The position numbers and the translations under genes are program-made. Shown in pieces: positions 34,548 through 41,143 of a stretch of DNA of 47,204 bases. This DNA comes from Lachnospiraceae bacterium (lineage in GTDB: Bacteria; Bacillota; Clostridia; Lachnospirales; Lachnospiraceae), in NCBI GenBank assembly GCA_009911195.1, contig QXWV01000034.1, forward strand, positions 1 through 47,204. The letters are read 5' to 3'. The notes beneath the pieces are model-generated. The model worked only from the letters and a program-made list of their open reading frames with translations, was not told the origin of the DNA and did not search any database. Positions within the stretch are counted from its first letter, which is position 1, and each line of letters opens with the position of its first letter.

Positions 34548-34970
34548 AATATATTATTTTTTTTAACACCGAAAAGCGAAGTTACTTATATATATGATAA
34601 TGATACGCTGGGTGAGACGTTGGAAAAAATGGAATATAATAAATATACCGAGATTCCTATTATAGACCATTTGGACGGGACGTATCTGGGAACGATAACG
34701 GAAGGGGATTTGCTGTGGGAGATAAAGGAGCAGTATGACTTAAGCTTAAACGAAGCTGAAGACATGCCTATTATGGAAGTGAAAAGAAAACGGGATAATG
34801 AGCCTGTGGAGGCAGATGCAAATATCGAAGACATGATTAGTAAGATTATGAACCAGAATTTTGTTCCCGTCATTGATGACAGCGATTGTTTTATAGGAAT
34901 TATTACGAGGAAAGATGTAATTCAATATTTATCCAGGAAATGCGGGATAAAAGAAGCAGTGTTTGTTTAA
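34545..34970 (+). CDS. CBS-domain-pair protein
   Basis: A 141-aa cytoplasmic protein made of two CBS domains. Domain 1 is ~8-60 (TLGETLEKMEYNKYTEIPIIDHLDGTYLGTITEGDLL) and domain 2 is ~85-135 (ANIEDMISKIMNQNFVPVIDDSDCFIGIITRKDVIQYL). Free-standing CBS pairs bind adenine nucleotides, and in Gram-positives some bind c-di-AMP to control other proteins; no partner is visible here. The product begins MNILFFLTPKSEV from the second of two in-frame ATGs (34533, 34545); either start is possible. Confidence 0.85.
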   Translation: MNILFFLTPKSEVTYIYDNDTLGETLEKMEYNKYTEIPIIDHLDGTYLGTITEGDLLWEIKEQYDLSLNEAEDMPIMEVKRKRDNEPVEADANIEDMISKIMNQNFVPVIDDSDCFIGIITRKDVIQYLSRKCGIKEAVFV

Positions 34971-35004
34971 TCCGAATTAATTTTTTTGCTTGGTAAAACT
35001 TACC

Positions 35005-35034
35005 TTAATATTTCGCCCGGCTTCGTAAATACTA
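35005..35034 (+). promoter_or_regulatory. Sigma-G-type promoter of the SASP gene
   Basis: TTAATA (35005-35010), 17-nt spacer, AATACTA (35028-35034): 11 of 13 positions match TGAATA-N17-CATACTA, with the same spacing as the spoVAA promoter. It predicts a leader of about 165 nt. Confidence 0.6.
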
Positions 35035-35087
35035 ACATCAAGATAAGTGATTCGGTTCTGGCTTAGAACGGATGCAGGAGATATCAA

Positions 35088-35121
35088 GTATCTAAAGATA
35101 CTATGTATCTAAAGATACTAT
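35088..35121. repeat. Tandem 17-bp repeat in the SASP leader
   Basis: GTATCTAAAGATACTAT occurs twice without a gap (35088-35104, 35105-35121). Each unit contains the inverted repeat GTATC-TAAA-GATAC. Confidence 0.85.
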
Positions 35122-35122
35122 G

Positions 35123-35165
35123 TATTCGGGATAAGCATTAGGATTGAAGTTGCTTATCTCGAATA
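35123..35165 (+). promoter_or_regulatory. 14-bp leader hairpin before the SASP gene
   Basis: TATTCGGGATAAGC (35123-35136) pairs with GCTTATCTCGAATA (35152-35165), 13 Watson-Crick pairs and one G-U, loop of 15 nt. It ends 30 nt before the Shine-Dalgarno and has no T-run. Confidence 0.7.
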
Positions 35166-35208
35166 TAGATAGCGAAAGCTAGAAAGACGAAATTGGAGGT
35201 GAATTAGG

Positions 35209-35409
35209 ATGGCAAGCAGCAAATCTAATAGAGTAGAAGTTCCTGAAGCTAAAGCAGCTATGGATCGTTTCAAGACAGAGGTTGCTTCTGAATTAGGCGT
35301 AAACTTGAAGGAAGGTTACAATGGTGACTTGACTTCTAAGGAAGCAGGTTCTATCGGCGGCGAAATGGTTCGTAGAATGATTAAGAAGCAGGAAGAACAG
35401 ATGAAATAA
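35209..35409 (+). CDS. Alpha/beta-type small acid-soluble spore protein
   Basis: A 66-aa SASP, which coats and protects spore DNA against UV and heat and is degraded at germination. The diagnostic C-terminal helix EAGSIGGEMVRRMIKKQEEQ and the central GDLTSKEAGSIGG are present. The N-terminus carries RVEVPEAKAAMDRFKTEVASELGV; the germination protease site normally lies at an E-(I/L)A-type sequence in this part (here ASELGV). GGAGG (35195-35199) is 9 nt before the ATG. It is monocistronic, with a forespore promoter and its own terminator. Codon usage (gct, aaa, gaa, ggt) differs from its neighbours, as expected for a very highly expressed gene. Confidence 0.95.
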   Translation: MASSKSNRVEVPEAKAAMDRFKTEVASELGVNLKEGYNGDLTSKEAGSIGGEMVRRMIKKQEEQMK

Positions 35410-35423
35410 CAAAGTAAGGAAAG

Positions 35424-35454
35424 CAACCCGTCTGGAAACAGGCGGGTTGTTTTC
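35424..35454 (+). terminator. Terminator of the SASP gene
   Basis: CAACCCGTCTG / CAGGCGGGTTG, 11-bp stem with one G-U pair, closed by a GAAA tetraloop and followed by TTTT. Confidence 0.9.
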
Positions 35455-35476
35455 GGCTCAAAGTGGGCAGGCCAAG

Positions 35477-35499
35477 AGAAAGGTATGATTATAAAGATG
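35477..35499 (+). repeat. Start-site module, copy at the alarmone synthetase gene
   Basis: AGAAAGGTATGATTATAA with in-frame ATGs at 35485 and 35497, 12 nt apart, closely matching the clpX copy. Confidence 0.55.
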
Positions 35500-36180
35500 G
35501 AAAATAATATGAACCAAACAGAAGATATTAAGGATATAAGGGATTGGAAAATTATAGAGGAAGCCTTTGAGGGCGGCGGGGAGATTGCGCGGTTTAGGCG
35601 GATGATTATGAGGTATCGGTGTGCCATGCTGGAAGTGAAGACGAAACTGGATGTGTTGAATGCGGAGCTTTCTTTACAGACATCAAGGAATCCTTTTGAG
35701 ACGATTAAATGCCGGATTAAATCACCCAGAAGTATATTGGAAAAGCTGGAAAGGAATCATTTACCGCTGACAGTGGAAAATGCGGAAAATAATTTGAACG
35801 ATATTGCGGGAATCCGTGTGATATGCTCTTTCCCTGATGACATTTATATGTTGGCGGACTGTCTGCTGGAACAGGACGATATTAAGCTGATTGCCAAAAA
35901 GGATTACATAAAAAATCCTAAGCCCAACGGATACCGCAGCCTGCATTTGATTCTGGAAGTGCCCATATTTTTGACCGACGAGAAGAAGCCCATGAGGGTG
36001 GAGGTGCAGTTCCGGACAATAGCTATGGACTTCTGGGCCAGCCTGGAGCATAAACTGAAATATAAAAAGCATATCAAAAAAGCGGAGAGCATCTCCAATG
36101 AACTGTTTTATTGTGCGGAGCTGATTGCACAGTTGGATGGGAGGATGCAGCAGATTAGGGAGAAGATTGAGGAGGAATGA
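35497..36180 (+). CDS. Small alarmone synthetase (RelQ/YjbM-like)
   Basis: A 227-aa single-domain (p)ppGpp synthetase transferring pyrophosphate from ATP to GDP or GTP. Motifs of the synthetase fold are clear: RIKSPRSILEKLER, AENNLNDIAGIRVICSFPDDIYMLAD, KPNGYRSLHLILEVP and VEVQFRTIAMDFWASLEHKLKYK. There is no hydrolase, TGS or ACT domain, so it matches the small synthetases regulated transcriptionally or by tetramerisation. Two starts (35485, 35497) are in frame; AGAAAGG is 2 nt from the first and 13 from the second, so the second is favoured. Confidence 0.9.
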   Translation: MENNMNQTEDIKDIRDWKIIEEAFEGGGEIARFRRMIMRYRCAMLEVKTKLDVLNAELSLQTSRNPFETIKCRIKSPRSILEKLERNHLPLTVENAENNLNDIAGIRVICSFPDDIYMLADCLLEQDDIKLIAKKDYIKNPKPNGYRSLHLILEVPIFLTDEKKPMRVEVQFRTIAMDFWASLEHKLKYKKHIKKAESISNELFYCAELIAQLDGRMQQIREKIEEE

Positions 36181-36197
36181 GGAGAAAACAGGAAAGA

Positions 36198-36313
36198 GGA
36201 AGGGGAAGAGCCGATGCCCCTTCCGTTTTTATGCACACGGGCGTCAAAATGAAATGTGTCAGCAAGCTGATGGACGTCCGGCGCACAAGTAGGGGAAAAG
36301 TTATTCCCCTACT
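36198..36313 (+). terminator. Two terminator hairpins after the alarmone synthetase gene
   Basis: GGAAGGGG (36198-36205) with CCCCTTCC (36217-36224) followed by GTTTTT is a standard terminator. A second perfect stem AGTAGGGGAA / TTCCCCTACT (36288-36313) lies just before the convergent lacI-3 gene and may serve that strand. Confidence 0.78.
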
Positions 36314-36345
36314 CGATTTTCAGGATTATCGAATCAATGGAAGTG

Positions 36346-37368
36346 CTAGAATAAGGAAATCACCGACTGCCTCTCCACAATTTCTACATTTAAAGTAACT
36401 TGGCATGGCTCATCATCATTGCCGGCAAGGATTTTTTCCAGAAGCAGCTTGGTGGCGGTCTGGGCTTTTAACTCCACATTCTGGGAAACGGAGGAGAGTT
36501 TGGGCGTGGTGAACTGGCATAAGTTTAAATTGTCATAGCCGATAACGGATAAATCGATGGGAACGCGAAGCCCACCCAGGCGCGCGCCTTCCATAATCCC
36601 TATGGCACAGATATCGGCAGTGGTGACCACGGCGGTGATTCCTTCGTTCATGGCCGCGATTTTTTTTCCGGCTGCAATTCCACCTTCATAGGAAGGGATA
36701 TCGGTGAACACGTATTCCTCCCGGAAGGGAATGCCGCATTCCTCCAGAGCCTTTTTATAGCCAAGGAAACGTTGGGTAAGGAGATAGTTGTCTTTGTAGT
36801 TGGCCACAAAGGCTACATGGCTGTGGCCGCGGTTCACCATATACTTGGTGGAAAGGTACAGCCCTTTCTGGTCATCGGCGCGGACATTGATGATTTTAGG
36901 TATCTGAAGGGAAGTATCAAAAACAACAAAAGGACAGGAAGGTTTATCGATAAACTTATTGGCGTATTCCATAAAATTGGGGAAGAGAAAAATAATACCG
37001 TCCACATTCCAGTTTTTTAAAAATTGCGAAACATCTTTTTCCCGTGCCACGGAACGGAGCATCATATAATAGCCGTTTTTACAAAGTTCCCGCTCGATAA
37101 CGCCCAGCATTGTGCTGATATATGGGTTTTCGAGAGAATTTTCTTCATAAGTATCCACAGAAATAATTACCCCGATAATATTGGAGCTTTTGCGGGTGAG
37201 GCTGCGCGCGCTTAAGTTGGGCACATAGCCGTATTCTTTTATAATTGCATTTATCTTATTCGCGGTCTGGGGGGAAACCCGGCTGTTTTTTCCATTGATG
37301 ACATTGGAAACTGTCATCATGCTGACCCCCGCCTTATCCGCGATATCTTTCAAAGTCATTTTTTCCAT
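36346..37368 (-). CDS. LacI-family regulator of the second ABC sugar operon (lacI-3)
   Basis: A 340-aa LacI/GalR regulator. Helix-turn-helix TLKDIADKAGVSMMTVSNVINGKNSRVS; hinge NLSARSLTR with intercalating Leu; effector domain VDGIIFLFPN, NVRADDQKGLYLSTKYMVNRGHSHVAFVAN, TAVVTTADICAIGIMEGARL and VIGYDNL. It is transcribed divergently from the transporter/GH31 operon. The GC-centred palindrome GTTTAGCGCTAAAC (37642-37655) at that operon's promoter is its likely operator. AGAAAGG (37387-37381) precedes the ATG by 12 nt; a second in-frame ATG lies at 37359. Confidence 0.92.
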   Translation of the reverse strand: MEKMTLKDIADKAGVSMMTVSNVINGKNSRVSPQTANKINAIIKEYGYVPNLSARSLTRKSSNIIGVIISVDTYEENSLENPYISTMLGVIERELCKNGYYMMLRSVAREKDVSQFLKNWNVDGIIFLFPNFMEYANKFIDKPSCPFVVFDTSLQIPKIINVRADDQKGLYLSTKYMVNRGHSHVAFVANYKDNYLLTQRFLGYKKALEECGIPFREEYVFTDIPSYEGGIAAGKKIAAMNEGITAVVTTADICAIGIMEGARLGGLRVPIDLSVIGYDNLNLCQFTTPKLSSVSQNVELKAQTATKLLLEKILAGNDDEPCQVTLNVEIVERQSVISLF

Positions 37369-37419
37369 ACAAATCGTATCCTTTCTATAACATGCAAACT
37401 ATCATACATGGGTCTATAC

Positions 37420-37443
37420 GTTACGCATAGAATGCGTTACGCA
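37420..37443. repeat. GTTACGCA direct repeat with internal palindrome
   Basis: GTTACGCA at 37420-37427 and 37436-37443, 16 bp apart; ACGCAT-AGA-ATGCGT (37423-37437) forms a palindrome between them. It lies 52 bp upstream of lacI-3 and may be a regulator site. Confidence 0.5.
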
Positions 37444-37633
37444 GCCTATCATATTTAGATTTATAAACCTGTTTGGCGTTTCACTATTAATATTATATCT
37501 TAGAAAAAAAGAAAATGCAATGAGAACGGGCATGCTAAAATTGGATATTTTACACAAAAAGTAAAAAGAAAAATTGTTAATAATAGAAAAAATATAATTT
37601 AATGTTGACGGATATATGCATATATGATAAGTT

Positions 37634-37655
37634 TATAATAGGTTTAGCGCTAAAC
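37634..37655 (+). promoter_or_regulatory. -10 box and operator of the second ABC operon
   Basis: TATAAT (37634-37639) is followed at once by the perfect 14-bp palindrome GTTTAGCGCTAAAC (37642-37655), which covers the expected transcription start. The -35 is unclear (TTGACG at 37605-37610 is 23 nt away). The remaining divergent region 37369-37736 is AT-rich without a gene. Confidence 0.7.
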
Positions 37656-37736
37656 TAAATAATACGAAACAGAGCGGTAGAAAGCAGAAAAATTAGGCTC
37701 GAGTACATAAACAACTAAAAATTGGAGGTAAGAGTT

Positions 37737-39116
37737 ATGAAGAAAAAAGTCTTAACGGCAATTATGGCAGCAGTAATTGCAGCGACAGCATTGACCGGAT
37801 GTGGTTCCGGCGCCCAGACAGGAAGTGGTGACGGCGAGGCAGCCAGTGCCAGCGCCAGCGCACCGACGGAGCCTTTCGGGGATACAGTGAAATATGACCC
37901 CAGTGTGGCAATTAATGATGGCAAGGATATTACAGTGGAACTTTGGGAGTGGGGCAGCGATGAATTATTCCAACAGGTTATTGACAGTTATCAGGCGATT
38001 CATCCCAATGTAACGATTAAACTGGTAAATAATCCGTGGGAGGATTACTGGACAAAGCTTCCTTTGGCTTTGGATGGAGAAAACGGGCCGGCAATTTTTA
38101 ACGTACACAACAGCTATCATGAGAACATCATCAATTATTTAGCTCCCCTGGAGATTCCCCTGGAAGACTTGCAGGCGGACTTTACCGGCGTAGATGCCCA
38201 CGTAATTGACGGGAAAGTTTACTATATCGACTACGGTATGATGACCGGTTCGGTATATTACAATAAAGCAATGTGGGAAGCAGCGGGCCTTACCGACAGC
38301 GATATCCCTAAGACATGGGATGAGTTGAGGGAAGTGGCGAAGAAGCTTACCATCAAAGAGGGCGACAGCCTGGTACAGGCAGGATTGAACTTTAACGATG
38401 ATTTCCATCAGAATTATCTGCTTGGACTGAACTATCAGTTGGGTGACAATCTGTTCCAGGATGACGGAAGAACCCCTAATGTGAATACGGAAAACATGAA
38501 GAAGGTTATGCAGATGCTGGTGGATATGTATGAAGTGGACGGCGTAGGTTCCAAAGATTTCGGCGAAAAGGGCGCGGACAGCTTTGGACAGGGGCAGTCA
38601 GCTATGGTTATCCAGTGGGGCCACTACTACAATACATTGAAGACCACATGGACAGATATTGATTTCGGCGTATTTGAAATTCCTACTTTTGACGGGGAGC
38701 CTTATGCATATAACCGCTATAACGGTGAATCGACCTTTGGTATCAACAAAAATGCCCCTGCAGACCAGCAGGCAGTAGCACAGGATTTCGTAAAATATTT
38801 CCTGGCAAATGATGAAGCCCAGATTGCTTTCAACATGGCAATGAGCACATTCCCGGCCAAAAAGTCGCTGGCGGATAATGAGCAGGTAATGCAGAATCCT
38901 TCCCTGAGTATTCTGGCAGAGCATATTGACCATTATATTTGGCCGGGCCCGATGCCTTCTACAATGGAAACATCCTTAAAGAAGGCTGGACAGGACATTT
39001 TCTTTAACGGCGTGGATATTGACACCGCACTGAATGAAGCTCAGGAATCTATTATCCGTGACATGAAGAGCAGTACTTTTGAATCGGTAGAGGGCCTGTA
39101 CAAATATGCAAAATAA
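37737..39116 (+). CDS. ABC sugar-binding lipoprotein (second system)
   Basis: A 459-aa extracellular solute-binding protein. Signal peptide with lipobox ALTGC (Cys22), Gly/Ser/Ala linker, then a sugar-binding fold starting DITVELWEWGSDELFQQVIDSYQAIHPNV. It shows the CUT1 pattern PAIFNVHNS, DGKVYYIDYGMMTGSVYYNKAMWEAAGL and PKTWDELREVAKKL. GGAGG (37724-37728) is 8 nt before the ATG. First gene of an operon with two permeases and a GH31 enzyme, so the ligand is probably an alpha-linked oligosaccharide cut by that enzyme. Confidence 0.93.
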   Translation: MKKKVLTAIMAAVIAATALTGCGSGAQTGSGDGEAASASASAPTEPFGDTVKYDPSVAINDGKDITVELWEWGSDELFQQVIDSYQAIHPNVTIKLVNNPWEDYWTKLPLALDGENGPAIFNVHNSYHENIINYLAPLEIPLEDLQADFTGVDAHVIDGKVYYIDYGMMTGSVYYNKAMWEAAGLTDSDIPKTWDELREVAKKLTIKEGDSLVQAGLNFNDDFHQNYLLGLNYQLGDNLFQDDGRTPNVNTENMKKVMQMLVDMYEVDGVGSKDFGEKGADSFGQGQSAMVIQWGHYYNTLKTTWTDIDFGVFEIPTFDGEPYAYNRYNGESTFGINKNAPADQQAVAQDFVKYFLANDEAQIAFNMAMSTFPAKKSLADNEQVMQNPSLSILAEHIDHYIWPGPMPSTMETSLKKAGQDIFFNGVDIDTALNEAQESIIRDMKSSTFESVEGLYKYAK

Positions 39117-39172
39117 TAGCACTACTTGCCGGTAATATAAGGGGCTGCCGCTGTGCTGGCATATTCTGTAGC

Positions 39173-39211
39173 CAGGATGCAGCAGTGAAGGTACTGAATT
39201 GTTGCATCCTG
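39173..39211 (+). promoter_or_regulatory. Intercistronic hairpin after the binding-protein gene
   Basis: CAGGATGCA (39173-39181) pairs with TGCATCCTG (39203-39211), perfect 9-bp stem in the 166-nt gap before the permease genes. Such hairpins commonly stabilise or partially terminate the mRNA so that binding protein exceeds permease. No T-run follows. Confidence 0.6.
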
Positions 39212-39282
39212 ATATTACAGGCGGTGCAAATTAAGAAATAGAATATTTGCTGAAACTTAAAAAACAAGGGAGGGATAAACCT

Positions 39283-40161
39283 ATGTTTAAAAAATCACAC
39301 CCTTTGCAGAGCAAAAGTGAGATTATTTTAAGGAATATTGTAGTGGTTGCTATGGTGTTGTTTTTCAGTGTATTTCTAATTATTCCAATAGGGATTGCTT
39401 TTGCGGGAAGCTTTCATGAATGGAATCCTTTGAGCGGTACATACCGTTTCCTGGGGCTGGAAAATTATAAGGAAGTAATTGTCAACCCGTTGTTTTGGAA
39501 ATCCTTATGGAATACCATTATTTTTTCAGTAGTAGTTATTATTTTCCGTGTGGGTTTAGGCTTGGGAATAGCATATGCTATTTATTCGGCACTAATTAAA
39601 TACAAAAGTTTTTTCCGTTCTGTTTTTTACATGCCGGTAGTAACGCCTATGGTGGCGGTGGCTTTTGTCTGGAAATTCATGTACAATCCGCAGATTGGTA
39701 CGATTAACCAGATGTTTGGGCTGGATATAAACTGGCTGATGAATCCGAAGACGGCGTTAGGGGCGGTAATCATTATGACCATCTGGAAGGATTTCGGTTA
39801 TGCAGTAGTTATGTATATGGCAGGCTTGTATTCCCTTCCGGCAGATGCATTGGAAGCCGCTAAAGTGGACGGTGCCAATGCCTGGCAGAATTTCCGGTAT
39901 ATCACCTTGCCGCTGTTAAAATCCATGACGCTGTTTGTGGTAATTACTTCGATTATTTCTTATATCCAGGCTTATGTGCAGATATTAATTATGACGGAGG
40001 GTGGTCCGGGAACGGCAACCTACCTTTCTTCTTACATTATTTATGACGAAGCTTTTGTAAAATATAACTTTGGTTATGCGTCCGCATTATCTTTCGTCCT
40101 GTTTATCATTACTGCCGTATTCACCTGGCTGTCATTCCGGGTATCGGGAAGTGAGGGATAA
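39283..40161 (+). CDS. ABC sugar transporter permease, MalF type (second system)
   Basis: A 292-aa CUT1 permease with six hydrophobic segments (first: IVVVAMVLFFSVFLIIPIGI). EAA motif EAAKVDGANAWQNFRYITLPLLKS. GGGAGGG (39268-39274) precedes the ATG at 39283; the longer frame from 39247 lacks a ribosome site. It pairs with the MalG-type protein encoded next. Confidence 0.92.
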   Translation: MFKKSHPLQSKSEIILRNIVVVAMVLFFSVFLIIPIGIAFAGSFHEWNPLSGTYRFLGLENYKEVIVNPLFWKSLWNTIIFSVVVIIFRVGLGLGIAYAIYSALIKYKSFFRSVFYMPVVTPMVAVAFVWKFMYNPQIGTINQMFGLDINWLMNPKTALGAVIIMTIWKDFGYAVVMYMAGLYSLPADALEAAKVDGANAWQNFRYITLPLLKSMTLFVVITSIISYIQAYVQILIMTEGGPGTATYLSSYIIYDEAFVKYNFGYASALSFVLFIITAVFTWLSFRVSGSEG

Positions 40162-40222
40162 AGGGAAAGCAGCTCAAAGTATGCAGATTGGAAGAAAGGC
40201 GGATTCGTCTTGTAAATATTGT

Positions 40223-40290
40223 GTCTGCAAGGCGCATGCGGGCAAGCATGTATATTTGCAGGCTGTAGAAAGGGCATGGTTAATATTATG
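40223..40290 (+). repeat. Start-site module with leader hairpin, copy at the MalG-type gene
   Basis: GTCTGCAA (40223-40230) pairs with TTGCAGGC (40256-40263); the loop holds CGCATGCG (40233-40240). TAGAAAGGGCATGG follows, with in-frame ATGs at 40276 and 40288. Confidence 0.6.
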
Positions 40291-41109
40291 AGAAGAAAAA
40301 TATGCGGAATTATTTTAAATGTGATTCTTGTTCTGCTGGGGCTGATTACTGTGTATCCTTTTATTTGGATGCTGTTTTCTTCCTTCAAGGAGAACAAAGA
40401 AATTATGGCACTGGAACAACATCTTTTGCCCAGCGCTTTTACAGTAGATAACTATATCAATATGAACGCCCGCTTTAACTTCATGCGTTTCTTTGCCAAC
40501 AGTTTGCTGGTGACTGTTGTGGTAACATTGGCGGTAATATATACGAGTACATTGTGCGGGTTTGTACTTAGCAAATATAAATTTAAGGGAAGAAATATTA
40601 TCTTCGGGTTCGTGCTCAGCACGATGATGATTCCGTGGTGTGTAACGATTATACCGAAATATTCCATGATTCAGTCCTTCGGGTGGCTGGATAGCTATAA
40701 GGCGCTGATTATCCCGGCAATGTTCAGCGGGTTCGGTATTTTTAACTTGAAACAGCATATCGCTACTTTACCGGATGAGATATTGGAAGCTGCCCGGATT
40801 GACGGCGCCAACGAGTTCTTTATTTTCCACCGGATTATTTTCCCGATGGCCAAAAACGGTATTTCCAGCATTGCCATTTTCCAGTTCCTATGGACATGGG
40901 AGGACTATCTGTGGCCTTATTTGGTGATTAATACCAAGGAAAAGCAGCTTTTGGCAGTAGGTTTGAAAATGTTTAACGGGCAATACTCCACGGATTATGG
41001 TGCATTGTTTGCGGCAACTGCGATTTCTATTATCCCTGTTTTGCTGATTTACATCATATTCCAGAAGCAGTTTATCGCAGGCGTTGCTTCAGCGGCAGTC
41101 AAAGGATAG
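40288..41109 (+). CDS. ABC sugar transporter permease, MalG type (second system)
   Basis: A 273-aa CUT1 permease. The first segment is ICGIILNVILVLLGLITVYPFIWMLF; the EAA motif is EAARIDGANEFFIFHRIIFPMAKN; the C-terminus FIAGVASAAVKG is typical of MalG proteins. In-frame ATGs at 40276 and 40288 are both possible; 40288 is chosen because AGAAAGG is then 14 nt away, whereas it is 2 nt from 40276. No ATPase gene lies in this operon, so a shared MsmX/UgpC-type ATPase encoded elsewhere is expected. Confidence 0.92.
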   Translation: MRRKICGIILNVILVLLGLITVYPFIWMLFSSFKENKEIMALEQHLLPSAFTVDNYINMNARFNFMRFFANSLLVTVVVTLAVIYTSTLCGFVLSKYKFKGRNIIFGFVLSTMMIPWCVTIIPKYSMIQSFGWLDSYKALIIPAMFSGFGIFNLKQHIATLPDEILEAARIDGANEFFIFHRIIFPMAKNGISSIAIFQFLWTWEDYLWPYLVINTKEKQLLAVGLKMFNGQYSTDYGALFAATAISIIPVLLIYIIFQKQFIAGVASAAVKG

Positions 41110-41143
41110 CCGCAAAATATAAGGAAAGGGTTTTGTTATTGCT

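Noticed and set aside
35088-35121. Tandem repeat before the SASP gene as CRISPR or IS remnant
   Set aside because: Two gapless 17-mers without spacers or flanking duplications.
37611-37628. GATATATGCATATATGAT palindrome upstream of the second ABC operon as an operator
   Set aside because: AT-rich palindromes are common in such promoter regions; the GC-centred palindrome at 37642 is a better candidate.
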